From: Thermodesulfobacteriota bacterium | GTDB lineage: Bacteria; Desulfobacterota; BSN033; UBA1163 | DNA: 61,944 bases | NCBI GenBank assembly: GCA_026415035.1 | Contig: JAOAHX010000003.1 | Location: 160,320-222,263 of the forward strand | Direction of reading: 5' to 3' | Part shown: in pieces, positions 43,291 through 53,185 of the stretch | Numbering within the stretch: the stretch's first letter is position 1 | Layout: each line of letters opens with the position of its first letter | Position numbers and translations under genes: made by a program | The notes under the pieces: model-generated | What the model was told of the DNA's origin: nothing | Database searches by the model: none | The model's input: the letters and a program-made list of their open reading frames with translations, nothing else

Positions 43291-45015
43291 TCAATAGACC
43301 CTCGCCTCGGGTCGGACCCGGGTGATCTTTACCGGTTTTGGCCTCACCTCGAGCCCTTTCTCGGTCCGAAAGACCAGGGTGTGTTGAAGAAATTGGCTGT
43401 CCGAACGCTCCGGGTAATCCTCCCGCCAGTGAGCCCCCCTGCTCTCTCTCCGGTAAAGGGCACTATGGAGGATGACCTCCGCGAGGTCGAGTTGATACCC
43501 CAGCTCGAAGGCCTCCATCAACTCGTAATTGAAGGCCTTCGTCCGATCGGCGATCTTGATCTCCCGGTACCGCTCCCTCAGGGATCGGATCTCCTCGATC
43601 CCTTTTTTTAGACCCTCCTCGGTCCTGAAGACCGAACCGAAGGCCATCATGGCCTCCTGCATCCCTTTTCGTATGGAATGGGCCTCTTCCTTCCCCGTTC
43701 CTTTCAAGTAGGCCTCCACCCTCGATTCGACCCGTTTGATGGGTTCCTCCGTGAGGTGGGGAGGGTCGAGCTCGGCGATCTCTTTCTTCATCGCCATCCC
43801 GCTTCGCCGTCCGAAGACGAGCAGATCGAGGAGGGAATTACAGCCCAACCGGTTGGCTCCGTGGACGGAGACGCAGGCACACTCTCCAGCCGCATAGAGG
43901 CCCGAGACGATCCTCCCCTTTTCGTCCCAGAGCACCCTTCCATCCGCATCCGTGGGGATTCCGCCCATCAGGTAGTGACAGGTGGGTTGGACGGGTATGG
44001 CTTGGGAGGCCGGATCGAGGCCGAGGAAGATCCTGACGAAGGAGGAGACCTCCCAGAGCCGCCTCTGGATCGTCTCGGCTCCGAGATGGGTGAGGTCGAG
44101 ATGGACATAGTCCCTTCCGTCGATCCCCCTTCCTTCTCGAATCTCCGTGAGGATGGCCCTCGAGACCACGTCCCTTGCGGCGAGTTCCTTGACCGTCGGG
44201 GCGTATCGCTCCATGAACCGTTCTCCGAGGCGATTTCTCAACACCCCGCCCTCTCCCCTGGCCGCCTCGCTCACCAGGATGCCGAGGGGATATAGGCCCG
44301 TCGGATGAAATTGAACGAACTCCATGTCCTCCAGGGGGATCCCCCAACGGAGGGCGAGGCTCAGCCCATCTCCGGTTGAGGCATACCCATTCGAGGTGGT
44401 CTTGTAGATCCGTCCGCACCCCCCTGTCGCCAAGAGGACCGCTTTCGCCCGAAGAAGGTGGATTTCACCTGTGGAGAGATCGTAGACGACCGCGCCCTGG
44501 CAGCGGCCCTGGTCGAAGGCCAGGTCGAGAAGGTAATGTTCGGAGTAGAATTTGACCCGGTGCCGGAGGCACTGGTCATAGAGGGTATCGAGGATGACCC
44601 TACCGGTCCGATCGGCGGCATAGCAGGCCCTTTTGACCGGTTTTTTGCCAAAGTCCCGGGTATGGCCGCCGAAATACCGCTGAGCGATCCTCCCATCGGG
44701 CATCCGGCTGAAAGGGACGCCCATGTGCTCGAGCTCGTAGATCACCCTCGGGGCGTCTTTCACCATGATCTCGATGGCATCCTGGTCGCCCAGATAGTCC
44801 CCTCCCTTGACCGTGTCGTAGAAATGCCACTCCCAGCGGTCCTCTTCCTCGTTTCCGAGGGCAGCCGTGATCCCCCCCTGGGCCGCGCCTGAATGGGAAC
44901 GGGTCGGCAGGACCTTGCTCACCACGGCCACATCCCAAGCCTCGACGCATTCCACCGCGGCCCGAAGGCCGGCAAGCCCAGCACCTACGATGACGATGTC
45001 ATGGGAGAGGATCAT
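43291..45015 (-). CDS. sdhA: Succinate dehydrogenase/fumarate reductase flavoprotein subunit
   Basis: A 574-residue FAD subunit. The FAD motif is [13 protein letters not shown], the covalent-flavin His lies in [11 protein letters not shown], and the catalytic loops are seen in HPTGLYPLG and [21 protein letters not shown] start at the ATG at 45015, which overlaps the citrate synthase stop by ATGA; the frame is open further upstream but without homology. It oxidises succinate or reduces fumarate. The direction cannot be told from the sequence. Confidence 0.95.
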   Translation of the reverse strand: MILSHDIVIVGAGLAGLRAAVECVEAWDVAVVSKVLPTRSHSGAAQGGITAALGNEEEDRWEWHFYDTVKGGDYLGDQDAIEIMVKDAPRVIYELEHMGVPFSRMPDGRIAQRYFGGHTRDFGKKPVKRACYAADRTGRVILDTLYDQCLRHRVKFYSEHYLLDLAFDQGRCQGAVVYDLSTGEIHLLRAKAVLLATGGCGRIYKTTSNGYASTGDGLSLALRWGIPLEDMEFVQFHPTGLYPLGILVSEAARGEGGVLRNRLGERFMERYAPTVKELAARDVVSRAILTEIREGRGIDGRDYVHLDLTHLGAETIQRRLWEVSSFVRIFLGLDPASQAIPVQPTCHYLMGGIPTDADGRVLWDEKGRIVSGLYAAGECACVSVHGANRLGCNSLLDLLVFGRRSGMAMKKEIAELDPPHLTEEPIKRVESRVEAYLKGTGKEEAHSIRKGMQEAMMAFGSVFRTEEGLKKGIEEIRSLRERYREIKIADRTKAFNYELMEAFELGYQLDLAEVILHSALYRRESRGAHWREDYPERSDSQFLQHTLVFRTEKGLEVRPKPVKITRVRPEARVY

Positions 45016-46184
45016 CTCGATCGTTCTTCGAGGGGGACATAGGGGCAGGCTTCGGTCCCGCAATAGGTCCCGACATAGTCTGCATCCGGCCGGTAGAGTT
45101 CGGGTTTGGGCTGGGCCTCGGCGAATTTCTCTTCGATGATGTGGGCCGCCCATCCCGAGATGCGAGAGAGGGCGAAGACGGGGGTGAAGAGGTCGGTCGG
45201 GATCCCCATCATATGGTAGACCGAGGCGCTGTAGAGATCCACGTTGGCATAAATCTCCTTCCCCTTCAGCTTCTTGAATTCGGTCTTCGTCGCCTCCTCG
45301 ATCGCACGGGTCATCTCATACCACTTCCGCTCTCCCGTCCGTTCGGCCAAACGCCGGCTGATCTCGCGGAGGATCGTGGCCCTCGGGTCTTCGGTGCGAT
45401 AAACGGCATGGCCCATGCCCATAATCTTTCCCCCCTTCCCGAGCCTCTCGGCGACCCAGGACGGAACCCGGTCGAGATCGCCGATCTCCCGAAGCATCTT
45501 CATCACCTCGCTGTTGGCGCCACCGTGGAGCTCTCCGGAGAGGGCGCCGATGGCGGCGGCCACCGATGCGTAGATGTGGGCATGGGTAGAGGCCACTTCC
45601 CTTCCCGCAAAGGTCGAGGCATTGAAGGAGTGCTCGGCATGGAGGATGAGGCAGATGTCAAACTCCCTGGAGGTCGTCGGGTCGGGCAAGGCCCCTTTGA
45701 GCATGTAAAGGAAATTCCCTGCGTGAGAGAGATCGGGATGAGGGGGCAGGGGGTCTTTCCCGTTCCGGATCCGGTCCCAGGCCGCCACCACGGCCGGCAA
45801 TCTCGAGATGAGCCGGATCGCTTTGCCCAGGTTCGCTTCACGAGTCTCGTCATGGAGCTGGGGATCGCAGCTTCCAAGAACCGGAACCATCCCCTGGAGG
45901 ACATCCATCGGATGGGCCCGCTTCGGGAAGACGGAAAGGGCGTTGATGGCCTCATCGGGGAGAGCCCGCTCAGAGGAGAGCCTTTCTTGAAATCCCCTCA
46001 GCTCTTCCCGCGAAGGAAGGCGATCGTGGAGAAGAAGGAAGGAGACCTCTTCGAAGGTGGAATGCTTGGCGAGGTCGACGATGTTATAACCCCGGTAGAT
46101 GAGGACCCCCCTCTCGCCGTCCACGTCCGAGATGCGCGTGTCGGCCACCTTCACCCCGCGAAGTCCGATATTCTTTACCTCCAT
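45012..46184 (-). CDS. gltA: Citrate synthase
   Basis: A 390-residue enzyme of the short citrate/methylcitrate synthase type. Active-site blocks are [13 protein letters not shown] (His), [14 protein letters not shown] (His) and the C-terminal Asp region [20 protein letters not shown]. There is no N-terminal NADH-binding extension as in E. coli GltA. A methylcitrate synthase activity is possible, but the neighbours (aconitase, Sdh) favour citrate. It overlaps aconitase by 10 nt. Confidence 0.92.
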   Translation of the reverse strand: MEVKNIGLRGVKVADTRISDVDGERGVLIYRGYNIVDLAKHSTFEEVSFLLLHDRLPSREELRGFQERLSSERALPDEAINALSVFPKRAHPMDVLQGMVPVLGSCDPQLHDETREANLGKAIRLISRLPAVVAAWDRIRNGKDPLPPHPDLSHAGNFLYMLKGALPDPTTSREFDICLILHAEHSFNASTFAGREVASTHAHIYASVAAAIGALSGELHGGANSEVMKMLREIGDLDRVPSWVAERLGKGGKIMGMGHAVYRTEDPRATILREISRRLAERTGERKWYEMTRAIEEATKTEFKKLKGKEIYANVDLYSASVYHMMGIPTDLFTPVFALSRISGWAAHIIEEKFAEAQPKPELYRPDADYVGTYCGTEACPYVPLEERSR

Positions 46185-48118
46185 CGGTCCTCCCCTCCTT
46201 GACGGGCATAATTGAGCAACCCTCCGGCGAGGACGATCTCGACCTCCCGATGGTCCAAACCATGGAGGGCTTCGAAGGCCGTGCCCTTCGTCACATTTTG
46301 GATGACCAGGACCTCCTCCTTTCGGAGGCGGTCGCAGACCTTCTCCATCCGAATTCGGTCTCCCTGTTCGACAAGGTCGTAATCCTTTCCATCCTTGAAA
46401 AGAAGCGGAAGGATCCCGAAGTTGATGAGATTCGAACGATGGATACGGGCATAGGATTTTGCGAGCACTGCCCGGATGCCGACGAACATCGGCGCAAGGG
46501 CTGCATGTTCCCGGCTGGAGCCCTGGCCGTAATTTTCGCCCCCGACGATTATTCCACCGCCCCGCTCCATGGCCCTTTCGTAAAATTCTGGGTCGACCTT
46601 CTCGAAGAGATATCTCGAGATGGCAGGAATATTGGATCGGAGGGGGAGGACCTTCGAACCTGCAGGAAGGATGTGATCCGTTGTGATGTGATCCCCTACT
46701 TTGATCAGCACCTCACCCTCAATTTCATCCTCCAAGGGGGCCTTGGTGGGCAAGGGTTTAATATTCGGTCCCCTTTCGATGACTACCTTCTCAGGATCAG
46801 GAGAGGGGGAAAGGATCATGCCGTCATCCACGATAAACCTCTTCGGCATCCGGACCCGGGGGGGATGGCTGCCGAGGTCTCTCGGATCGGCAATCGTCCC
46901 TCTCAAGGCAGAGGCGGCCGCTACAAAAGGACTGGCTAAATAGACGCGGTCATACGGGGTCCCGCTCCTTCCCTGGAAATTGCGATTCATCGTCCGGATC
47001 GATATCGCACCCGAGGGTGGCGCCTGCCCCATACCGATGCAGGGGCCACAGGCGGCCTCGAGGATCCGAGCCCCGGCCTGGATGAGGTCGGCAAGGACGC
47101 CGTTTCTGGAAATCATCTCGAAGACCTGCCTCGACCCAGGGGTGACCGTAAGGCTCACATCGGGATGGACCCTTTGACCTTTAAGGATTTTTCCCACGTG
47201 CATCAAATCGAGAAAGGAGGAGTTGTTGCAACTTCCGATGCAGACCTGTCTGATCTCCCGGCCTACGACCTCCCTGACGGGGACGACATTGTCAGGGCTT
47301 GAGGGCTGGGCAATCAAGGGCTCCAGGGTGCTCAGATCCATCTCGATGACGGAATCGTACTCCGCATCGGGATCGGGCTGAAGGGGCATCCAATCCCCTT
47401 CCCTCTGCTGGGCCCTCAAGAACTCCAGGGTCCGTTCATCGCTCGGGAAGATGGTCGTGGTCGCTCCCAGCTCGGCCCCTAAATTGGCGATCGTCGCCCG
47501 CTCAGGCACGGATAAGGTTCTAACTCCCGGGCCTCCGAATTCGAAGATCTTTCCGATGCCTCCCTTCACGGTGAGCCGCCGGAGGAGTTCGAGGATGATG
47601 TCCTTCGATGAAACCCAGGGCTGAAGCCTACCTTTTAAGCGAACCCCGACGACTTCCGGCATCTTCAGAAAATAAGGTCCACCTCCCATGGCTATGGCCA
47701 CGTCGAGGCCTCCAGCACCGATGGCGATCATCCCCATGGCGCCTGCATTGGGCGTGTGGCTATCCGAGCCTAAGAGGGTCTCCCCAGGTTTGGCAAAACG
47801 CTCCAAATGAACCTGGTGACAGATGCCATTGCCAGGTCTTGAAAAGAGGATTCCGTATTTGGCCGCAAAGGTCTGGAGGAAGCGGTGGTCGTCCGCATTT
47901 TCGAACCCAGTCTGGAGCATATTGTGATCGACGTAACTCACAGAGAGTTTCGTCTTCACCTTGGGGATTCCGAGGGCTTCGAACTGAAGATAGGCCATCG
48001 TTCCAGTGGCATCCTGGGTAAGGGTTTGGTCAATCGAAATGGCGATCTCCTCGCCTGCCTTCAGGGTCCCCAATACGAGGTGGGATTCGAGGATTTTGTG
48101 AACGAGATTCTTTCCCAT
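46175..48118 (-). CDS. acnA: Aconitate hydratase
   Basis: A 647-residue [4Fe-4S] hydratase that interconverts citrate and isocitrate. Cluster ligands are in CIGSCNNSSFLDL and CGPCIGMGQAPPSGA; the swivel-domain signature is GGENYGQGSSREHAA. The length is that of the short bacterial/archaeal-type aconitase, not the 890-residue AcnA of E. coli. It is the first gene of the acn-gltA-sdhA-sdhB-GH57 operon. Confidence 0.93.
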   Translation of the reverse strand: MGKNLVHKILESHLVLGTLKAGEEIAISIDQTLTQDATGTMAYLQFEALGIPKVKTKLSVSYVDHNMLQTGFENADDHRFLQTFAAKYGILFSRPGNGICHQVHLERFAKPGETLLGSDSHTPNAGAMGMIAIGAGGLDVAIAMGGGPYFLKMPEVVGVRLKGRLQPWVSSKDIILELLRRLTVKGGIGKIFEFGGPGVRTLSVPERATIANLGAELGATTTIFPSDERTLEFLRAQQREGDWMPLQPDPDAEYDSVIEMDLSTLEPLIAQPSSPDNVVPVREVVGREIRQVCIGSCNNSSFLDLMHVGKILKGQRVHPDVSLTVTPGSRQVFEMISRNGVLADLIQAGARILEAACGPCIGMGQAPPSGAISIRTMNRNFQGRSGTPYDRVYLASPFVAAASALRGTIADPRDLGSHPPRVRMPKRFIVDDGMILSPSPDPEKVVIERGPNIKPLPTKAPLEDEIEGEVLIKVGDHITTDHILPAGSKVLPLRSNIPAISRYLFEKVDPEFYERAMERGGGIIVGGENYGQGSSREHAALAPMFVGIRAVLAKSYARIHRSNLINFGILPLLFKDGKDYDLVEQGDRIRMEKVCDRLRKEEVLVIQNVTKGTAFEALHGLDHREVEIVLAGGLLNYARQGGEDRWR

Positions 48119-48124
48119 GGAAAA

Positions 48125-48154
48125 ATCTTAATGGATGAAACTTTCCTTTGTCAA
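48125..48154 (-). promoter_or_regulatory. Possible promoter of the aconitase operon
   Basis: On the minus strand TTGACA (48154-48149), 18-nt spacer, TAAGAT (48130-48125). Transcription would begin about at the ATG (48118), and no ribosome binding site is visible ahead of that ATG, so the mRNA could be leaderless. The -35 box is perfect, the -10 box poor. Confidence 0.35.
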
Positions 48155-48321
48155 CGCAAAGGGCCTTTGACATTTTGTCTAAAAAGATAAATTTTTTCAT
48201 GATTCATCCAACTTATCATCTCGAAAAAGGCACCCATCCCTCCCTCATCCATTTCAGAAAATATTTGGAACGACCTAAAGTCTTTAGAATTTTTCTCTCC
48301 ATGGCCTTCGAATTGAATTTT

Positions 48322-48337
48322 TGGTATGCCTTTTGCT
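48322..48337 (+). promoter_or_regulatory. Sigma-54-type promoter of the minor pilin operon
   Basis: TGGTATG-CCTT-TTGCT: GG at 48323-48324 and GC at 48335-48336 are exactly 10 nt apart, matching TGGYAYR-N4-TTGCW. Transcription would start near 48348, about 17 nt before the pilV ATG. Sigma-54 control is well known for type IV pilin genes, so the placement makes sense. No enhancer-binding site was identified. Confidence 0.6.
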
Positions 48338-48364
48338 CATTTTCCTCATCGGGGAGGTTACTCC

Positions 48365-48748
48365 ATGAAAATCTATTTTAAATCCGAGGGGTTTAGCCTC
48401 ATTGAAGTACTGGTCGCCCTCGTCATCCTTGCCATATCGCTCCTGGCCTTGGCAGGGCTCATGAACATTACGACGAAAAATAATGCCTTCGGTGGGAGTA
48501 TGACCGAGGCAGCGACCCTTGCACAGGATAGGATGGAAAGTCTCCGTGTGACCCCTTGGGACAATATAGTAAGTGGCAGTGATGTCGTCCAGATTAGAGG
48601 CGTCGACTATAATCGGTCTTGGAGGGTCGTCCTCGGCCCGAATAGCCCTGCTCCCCCATTCGACAACGAGAAACGCATCACCGTCACAGTCAATTGGAAT
48701 GACGGAATAGACCGATCCATCAACTTCCTTACAGTGATCACGAGATAA
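48365..48748 (+). CDS. pilV: Type IV pilus minor pilin PilV-like
   Basis: A 127-residue prepilin. A short basic leader ends in EG, then FSLIEVLVALVILAISLLAL: Gly-Phe cleavage site and Glu at position 5 of the mature protein, as required by PilD. The remainder resembles PilV (ATLAQDRMESLRVTPWDN). I start at the ATG at 48365 with GGGAGG upstream; the frame begins earlier, but the leader then becomes too long. Confidence 0.88.
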   Translation: MKIYFKSEGFSLIEVLVALVILAISLLALAGLMNITTKNNAFGGSMTEAATLAQDRMESLRVTPWDNIVSGSDVVQIRGVDYNRSWRVVLGPNSPAPPFDNEKRITVTVNWNDGIDRSINFLTVITR

Positions 48749-48767
48749 AAGGGCTTGGGGGAAATCG

Positions 48768-49454
48768 ATGAAGCAGCCTCGTGCCAACATGCATGGCCTC
48801 ACCTTGATCGAACTTTTGGTGGCCCTCGTCATCTGTGCCATGGGAGTGGCCGGTATTTATCGGCTCTTCATCGCCCAGAGCAGGGCCTATGTGGTCCAGG
48901 ACCAGGTCGCCGAGGTCCAACAGAATATCCGAACCGCCATGGAGATGATCGTAAGGGATGTTCGGATGGCGGGGTTCGATTATGACAACTCGACCTCCCT
49001 CGTGAGAATTGAGGATTATAAACCGAGGCCTCCCTACCTCATAACGGGGAACTCCATCACGGTCTGGTTCGAACATTATCGGCAGGGTTCGCCACCGGTC
49101 TCGGAAGTTCACGCCGTGAGGTACGTCCTGAACGGAACCAAACTCGAAAGACAGCTCACGGTCAACGGAAATCCACAGCCTTCGGAAGTCCTTTTAGAAA
49201 ATGTGACCGCGTTTCAACTCCTCTGCGGCCGGGATGGCAGAATCGGAGCCGAAGAAACTCAAGACGGGGTCGTAAACGATTGGGTCGATTGCGGAACGGT
49301 CAATAACAATCAAGATAAAATCATCGCCGTACGCGTGACTTTGACCACAAGGCCCGAACAGACCAATCCCCAGGATGACCGTTTTAGAGAGATCTCCCCG
49401 AGAAGCCTGACCTCTACGGTCGCTTTGAGAAATCTGAGCTTGAGAAAATTATGA
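48768..49454 (+). CDS. pilW: Type IV pilus minor pilin PilW-like
   Basis: A 228-residue prepilin with a type III leader (HGLTLIELLVALVICAMGVA; Gly-Leu cleavage site, Glu5 present) and the PilW feature QSRAYVVQDQVAEVQQNIRT after the helix. The globular part is long and has a Cys pair (LLCGRD, WVDCGT). It is 19 nt after pilV. Part of the priming minor-pilin set. Confidence 0.88.
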   Translation: MKQPRANMHGLTLIELLVALVICAMGVAGIYRLFIAQSRAYVVQDQVAEVQQNIRTAMEMIVRDVRMAGFDYDNSTSLVRIEDYKPRPPYLITGNSITVWFEHYRQGSPPVSEVHAVRYVLNGTKLERQLTVNGNPQPSEVLLENVTAFQLLCGRDGRIGAEETQDGVVNDWVDCGTVNNNQDKIIAVRVTLTTRPEQTNPQDDRFREISPRSLTSTVALRNLSLRKL

Positions 49455-49470
49455 GAGGAGGAATCGTTGG

Positions 49471-49947
49471 ATGAGGAAAAGGCCGTCCGCTTTGACCAAT
49501 GAATCCGGAATGGCGTTGGTGATCGCCCTTGTGATGATGGTGGTCCTCACATTGATCGGCTTGGCAGCGACCTTTACCTCGAACTTCGAAATCCTTCTCT
49601 CGGGGGAAAAACGCCGCTCCACCGATGCCTTTTTCAATGCGGACAGCGGGGCCAATGTCCTCATCACCCGTTTTCAAAATTTCGTCCCGAAAAGGCGCAA
49701 TTACAATCCCTTCACCGACCCGGCCAATACCAATCCTACCAATGTCACCGCCATCATCGACTACGATCCCTTTAAAATGGGACCGCCCGAAGGGGGTTCG
49801 TATCATCGGGAGTATGCCTACTTTTGGGTCGAATCGAGAGGGTCTGACCGGACGGAAATGGCCGTCCGGTCTATGGCCACTGTCCAGGTGAACGTCTATC
49901 GAGAAATCGTCCAATCCGATTCCATCACCGAGGTCGTCGTCGACTGA
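49471..49947 (+). CDS. pilX: Type IV pilus assembly protein PilX-like
   Basis: A 158-residue protein with the PilX N-terminal signature: a short basic lead, NESGMALVIALVMMVVLTLI, and then FTSNFEILLSGEKRRSTDAF. In PilX the helix carries a Gly-Met/Met-Ala type start without a strict prepilin site, and the ADSGANVLI stretch is typical. It is 17 nt after pilW. It cooperates with PilY1 encoded next. Confidence 0.85.
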   Translation: MRKRPSALTNESGMALVIALVMMVVLTLIGLAATFTSNFEILLSGEKRRSTDAFFNADSGANVLITRFQNFVPKRRNYNPFTDPANTNPTNVTAIIDYDPFKMGPPEGGSYHREYAYFWVESRGSDRTEMAVRSMATVQVNVYREIVQSDSITEVVVD

Positions 49948-49959
49948 AAAGGAGGAAGG

Positions 49960-52900
49960 ATGAAAAAACGCGCCTTATTTTTCATTGGATTATTGATTCT
50001 CTTTCCTCTTTCTGATGCCCGGGGGGCGGATACCGACCTCTATGTCCTCGACCAGACGATCCAGCAGGTCCCTCCGGACATCTTGATTGTTCTCGACCTG
50101 TCCGGAAGCATGCGCTGGACTCCAGCCGGTGAAAGGATGTATATCACCTCGTCAAATAAAAACGACTGCCGGCTCCAGAATATCCCCTTTTATGCCACCT
50201 CCCGGGGGGGCACTTATTGTGATGTCCCCGATGATACGAATGACTACAACTCGAGTACGAATGACTATCCGATCTACAGCAATAGCGCCTGTTCTGGACC
50301 CTTCTATAAAACCTACAGCAGTTCGGACCCGAACCGAAACACCAACTGCAGCCGGGTCGAGATCGCCAAGAGGGCCATCAAAAGCATTCTCGATGCCAAC
50401 GACGACGGCCAAATCACTTCAAGGGACCAGGAAATTCTCAGCATGAGAATGGGATATATGAGATTTTACGACTGCGGGAGCGATACGGGAACGGATTACA
50501 ATTCGGGTTGCAATCGGTTGGTTCATCCAATTAACACTCCCTACGCAACGATATGGGACTCCATCAGCAATGCAGGGGGCAAAGGCGGGACCCACCTGGC
50601 AAATGCCTTAAAAGAGGCCAGGCTCTACCTAAACGCCCATAAGGCAGAGGATAACGCGAGAAATTGTCGAAAGAAGTTCGTTATATTGATCTCGGATGGC
50701 GAGGATACCCTGGCCTGCAATGGCAATGGATCCGAAGCCCAATCGGATCAGTATAAACGGAGAAGAGAAACGATTGCGGCAGCAAGGGCTCTGGCGAATG
50801 ACGGATATAAAGTCTTTGTCATCGGATTCGGAGCTCCCCTGCCCCTGAGCCTGCGAAATACGTTGAACTGGGCGGCTTACTATGGCGGCACCAACAACAG
50901 GGAGGCAGCGGATTCCATTTCGGGGACTTACCTCATCCCACCCGGACAACTCTACCCTGCGGGGATGAGCAGCTGTTCGAACCATACATATGATCCCGGG
51001 AGCCAAAATATCTCGGGGTATGCTTACTTCGCCGAAACCCCATCCCAACTGGAGCAGGCTTTGTTTGACATCCGGGACTATATCCTCAACCTCCTTGCGG
51101 AATCCTCCAGTTATGTGGCCCCGGTGGTTCCCATCAGCCAGATGGAAAGCTACAGTTCCCAAAACCGGATGTATCTGGCGATGTTCAAACCCACCCTCAA
51201 AAGCCTATGGCTGGGAAACATCAAAAAATTTGGAATCGCCGATAGGTCATCAGGGAACATCAAAAAGGGGGATATCCTCGATGTTTTAGGCCGGCCCGCC
51301 ATCACCACCTTGAACGAAATTGATAGAACCGCCCGTTCCTACTGGAGTTCAGGAGAAGACGGGGGAGAGGTGGTCAGGGGAGGGGTTGGAGAACAGCTGG
51401 CAAACCGGGACCTGTTAAATGACCCTCGAAAGATCTACACCTATGTCGGGATATCCGAAAAGAAACTCCTGACGGAACCCGAGAATGCCTTCACGGTGGC
51501 GAATTCAAATATTACCTATTCCATGCTGGGCCTTTCGAATGACCCTGTGAGGAGAGAGAAGATCATCAAATTCGTCCATGGATTCGACTCCTTCGACTGG
51601 GACGAGAATACGATCACAGAGGAAAAGCGCAAGGCGTCCTATCTCAACGAGGTGGGCCAGGAGATCACGGTACCCTGGATCCTGGGAGCTTTCATCCATT
51701 CCCGACCTCTGGTCATTCACTATCCAAACCGGTCTGTCATCTTTGCCGGAGCCAATGACGGGATGCTCCATGCCTTCGATGATGCGACGGGAAGGGAATT
51801 GTGGGCTTTCGTACCGCCCAGTGTACTTCCCAAATTGAAAGACTTCGAGACCAATCTCACCCTTCAGACCTCTGTCGACGGCTCCCCCAAGGCTTATATC
51901 GAAAGGAATTCCAACGGGACCATCACGAAGGCCATTCTTATCTTCGGTCTTAGGAGAGGAGGGGACCGTTACATTGCCCTCGATGTGACCAATCCCGAAG
52001 CCCCAAGGTTTCTCTGGGAGATAGGTCCATCGACTTCCGGTTTTGAAAGGTTAGGCCAGACCTGGTCCACGCCCGTACTGAAACCAGTAGCTCATGGGGA
52101 TGGGAAGAAGGTCGTCGCCTTCGTCGCTGGAGGATACGATCCCTGCAACGATCCCAATATGAGTTGCGGATCGGGAGACCAGAAAGGAAATGCCATTTAC
52201 GCCATCGATATTTCGAACGGTCAACTCCTATGGCAGTTTTCGAAGACGAACGATTCTCGGATGGTCTATTCCATCCCAAGCGATATCAGCGCCATCGATA
52301 TCAACGGAGACGGGAAGATCGACCGCCTCTACGTGGGAGACATGGGAGGCCAGCTCTGGCGGTTTGACATCGGGAATTTGAACAACCTCTCAGCCTGGAC
52401 CGGAAAGGTGATCTTCAGAGCGAACAGTTCCTCGGCGGACAAAAGGAAGTTCTTCTATCCCCCCGAAGTTTCGCCGGGGCCAGGATTTCAATGGGTTTTC
52501 ATCGGCACCGGAGACAGGGAACACCCCAAACAGGAAACCGGCACATCCGCTTTTCCCACTCAAAACCGCCTCTATGCGATCAAAGATTCTAACCCTTCCA
52601 CCCCTCTTTCCGAATCCAACCTGGTCGATGTGACCAGCGACATCCTCCAGAAACCGAACCCCACAAGCGACGATCTGGTCCTTCGGGAACAGACGAGAAC
52701 CCAACTGGCCAATTGGAGCGGTTGGTTTATCACGCTTGAAAATAAGGGCGAGAAATGCCTCGCCTCTCCTCTCATCTATTCCAGGACGGTTTATTTCACA
52801 ACCTTTACCCCCTCTTACCCCAACGAAGGGGACATCTGCTTTTTAGGGGAAGGTACCGGTAGGGTCTATGCGCTCCAGTTTCAAACGGGGGCGGCCATGT

Positions 52901-53118
52901 TCAATTATGATTTGACCAATGATCTCCCTGGACAGCCCCCAACGATATATAAGACGGATCGCTCCATGATCATCGGAGCTGGAATTCCCTCCCAGGTGGT
53001 CATCTCCATCATTGAAGGGGATGTGGTGGGATATATCGGCGTGGGAGGAGGGGTTTTCTCGCCAGAGGAACTGGGCGGCAAGGTCATTCAGGTCCTCTAC
53101 TGGAGAACGGTCCATTAA
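49960..53118 (+). CDS. pilY1: Type IV pilus tip adhesin PilY1-like
   Basis: A 1052-residue secreted protein. Signal peptide to about residue 23; an N-terminal von Willebrand A domain with MIDAS motif DLSGS (residues 46-50) interrupted by a long Asn/Ser/Cys-rich insertion; an EF-hand-like DANDDGQITSRDQE; and a C-terminal beta-propeller (from about residue 590) with FAGANDGMLHAFD, WAFVPPSVLP and the Ca-binding DINGDGKIDRLYVGD. PilY1 sits at the pilus tip and controls extension and adhesion. Ca control of retraction is known in homologs. Confidence 0.93.
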   Translation: MKKRALFFIGLLILFPLSDARGADTDLYVLDQTIQQVPPDILIVLDLSGSMRWTPAGERMYITSSNKNDCRLQNIPFYATSRGGTYCDVPDDTNDYNSSTNDYPIYSNSACSGPFYKTYSSSDPNRNTNCSRVEIAKRAIKSILDANDDGQITSRDQEILSMRMGYMRFYDCGSDTGTDYNSGCNRLVHPINTPYATIWDSISNAGGKGGTHLANALKEARLYLNAHKAEDNARNCRKKFVILISDGEDTLACNGNGSEAQSDQYKRRRETIAAARALANDGYKVFVIGFGAPLPLSLRNTLNWAAYYGGTNNREAADSISGTYLIPPGQLYPAGMSSCSNHTYDPGSQNISGYAYFAETPSQLEQALFDIRDYILNLLAESSSYVAPVVPISQMESYSSQNRMYLAMFKPTLKSLWLGNIKKFGIADRSSGNIKKGDILDVLGRPAITTLNEIDRTARSYWSSGEDGGEVVRGGVGEQLANRDLLNDPRKIYTYVGISEKKLLTEPENAFTVANSNITYSMLGLSNDPVRREKIIKFVHGFDSFDWDENTITEEKRKASYLNEVGQEITVPWILGAFIHSRPLVIHYPNRSVIFAGANDGMLHAFDDATGRELWAFVPPSVLPKLKDFETNLTLQTSVDGSPKAYIERNSNGTITKAILIFGLRRGGDRYIALDVTNPEAPRFLWEIGPSTSGFERLGQTWSTPVLKPVAHGDGKKVVAFVAGGYDPCNDPNMSCGSGDQKGNAIYAIDISNGQLLWQFSKTNDSRMVYSIPSDISAIDINGDGKIDRLYVGDMGGQLWRFDIGNLNNLSAWTGKVIFRANSSSADKRKFFYPPEVSPGPGFQWVFIGTGDREHPKQETGTSAFPTQNRLYAIKDSNPSTPLSESNLVDVTSDILQKPNPTSDDLVLREQTRTQLANWSGWFITLENKGEKCLASPLIYSRTVYFTTFTPSYPNEGDICFLGEGTGRVYALQFQTGAAMFNYDLTNDLPGQPPTIYKTDRSMIIGAGIPSQVVISIIEGDVVGYIGVGGGVFSPEELGGKVIQVLYWRTVH

Positions 53119-53149
53119 ACCCCATTTCGTCGAACCCCAAGAATTTTGA

Positions 53150-53185
53150 GACCCCGCTCCTTCGAGAGGGAGCGGGGTCTTGTTT
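53150..53185. terminator. Rho-independent terminator after pilY1
   Basis: GACCCCGCTCC (53150-53160), an eight-base loop, then GGAGCGGGGTC (53169-53179), a perfect 11-bp stem followed by TTGTTTATTT. It lies between the converging pilY1 (+) and the DUF4410-like gene (-). The opposite strand lacks a clean T tract, so it mainly serves the pilus operon. Confidence 0.85.
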
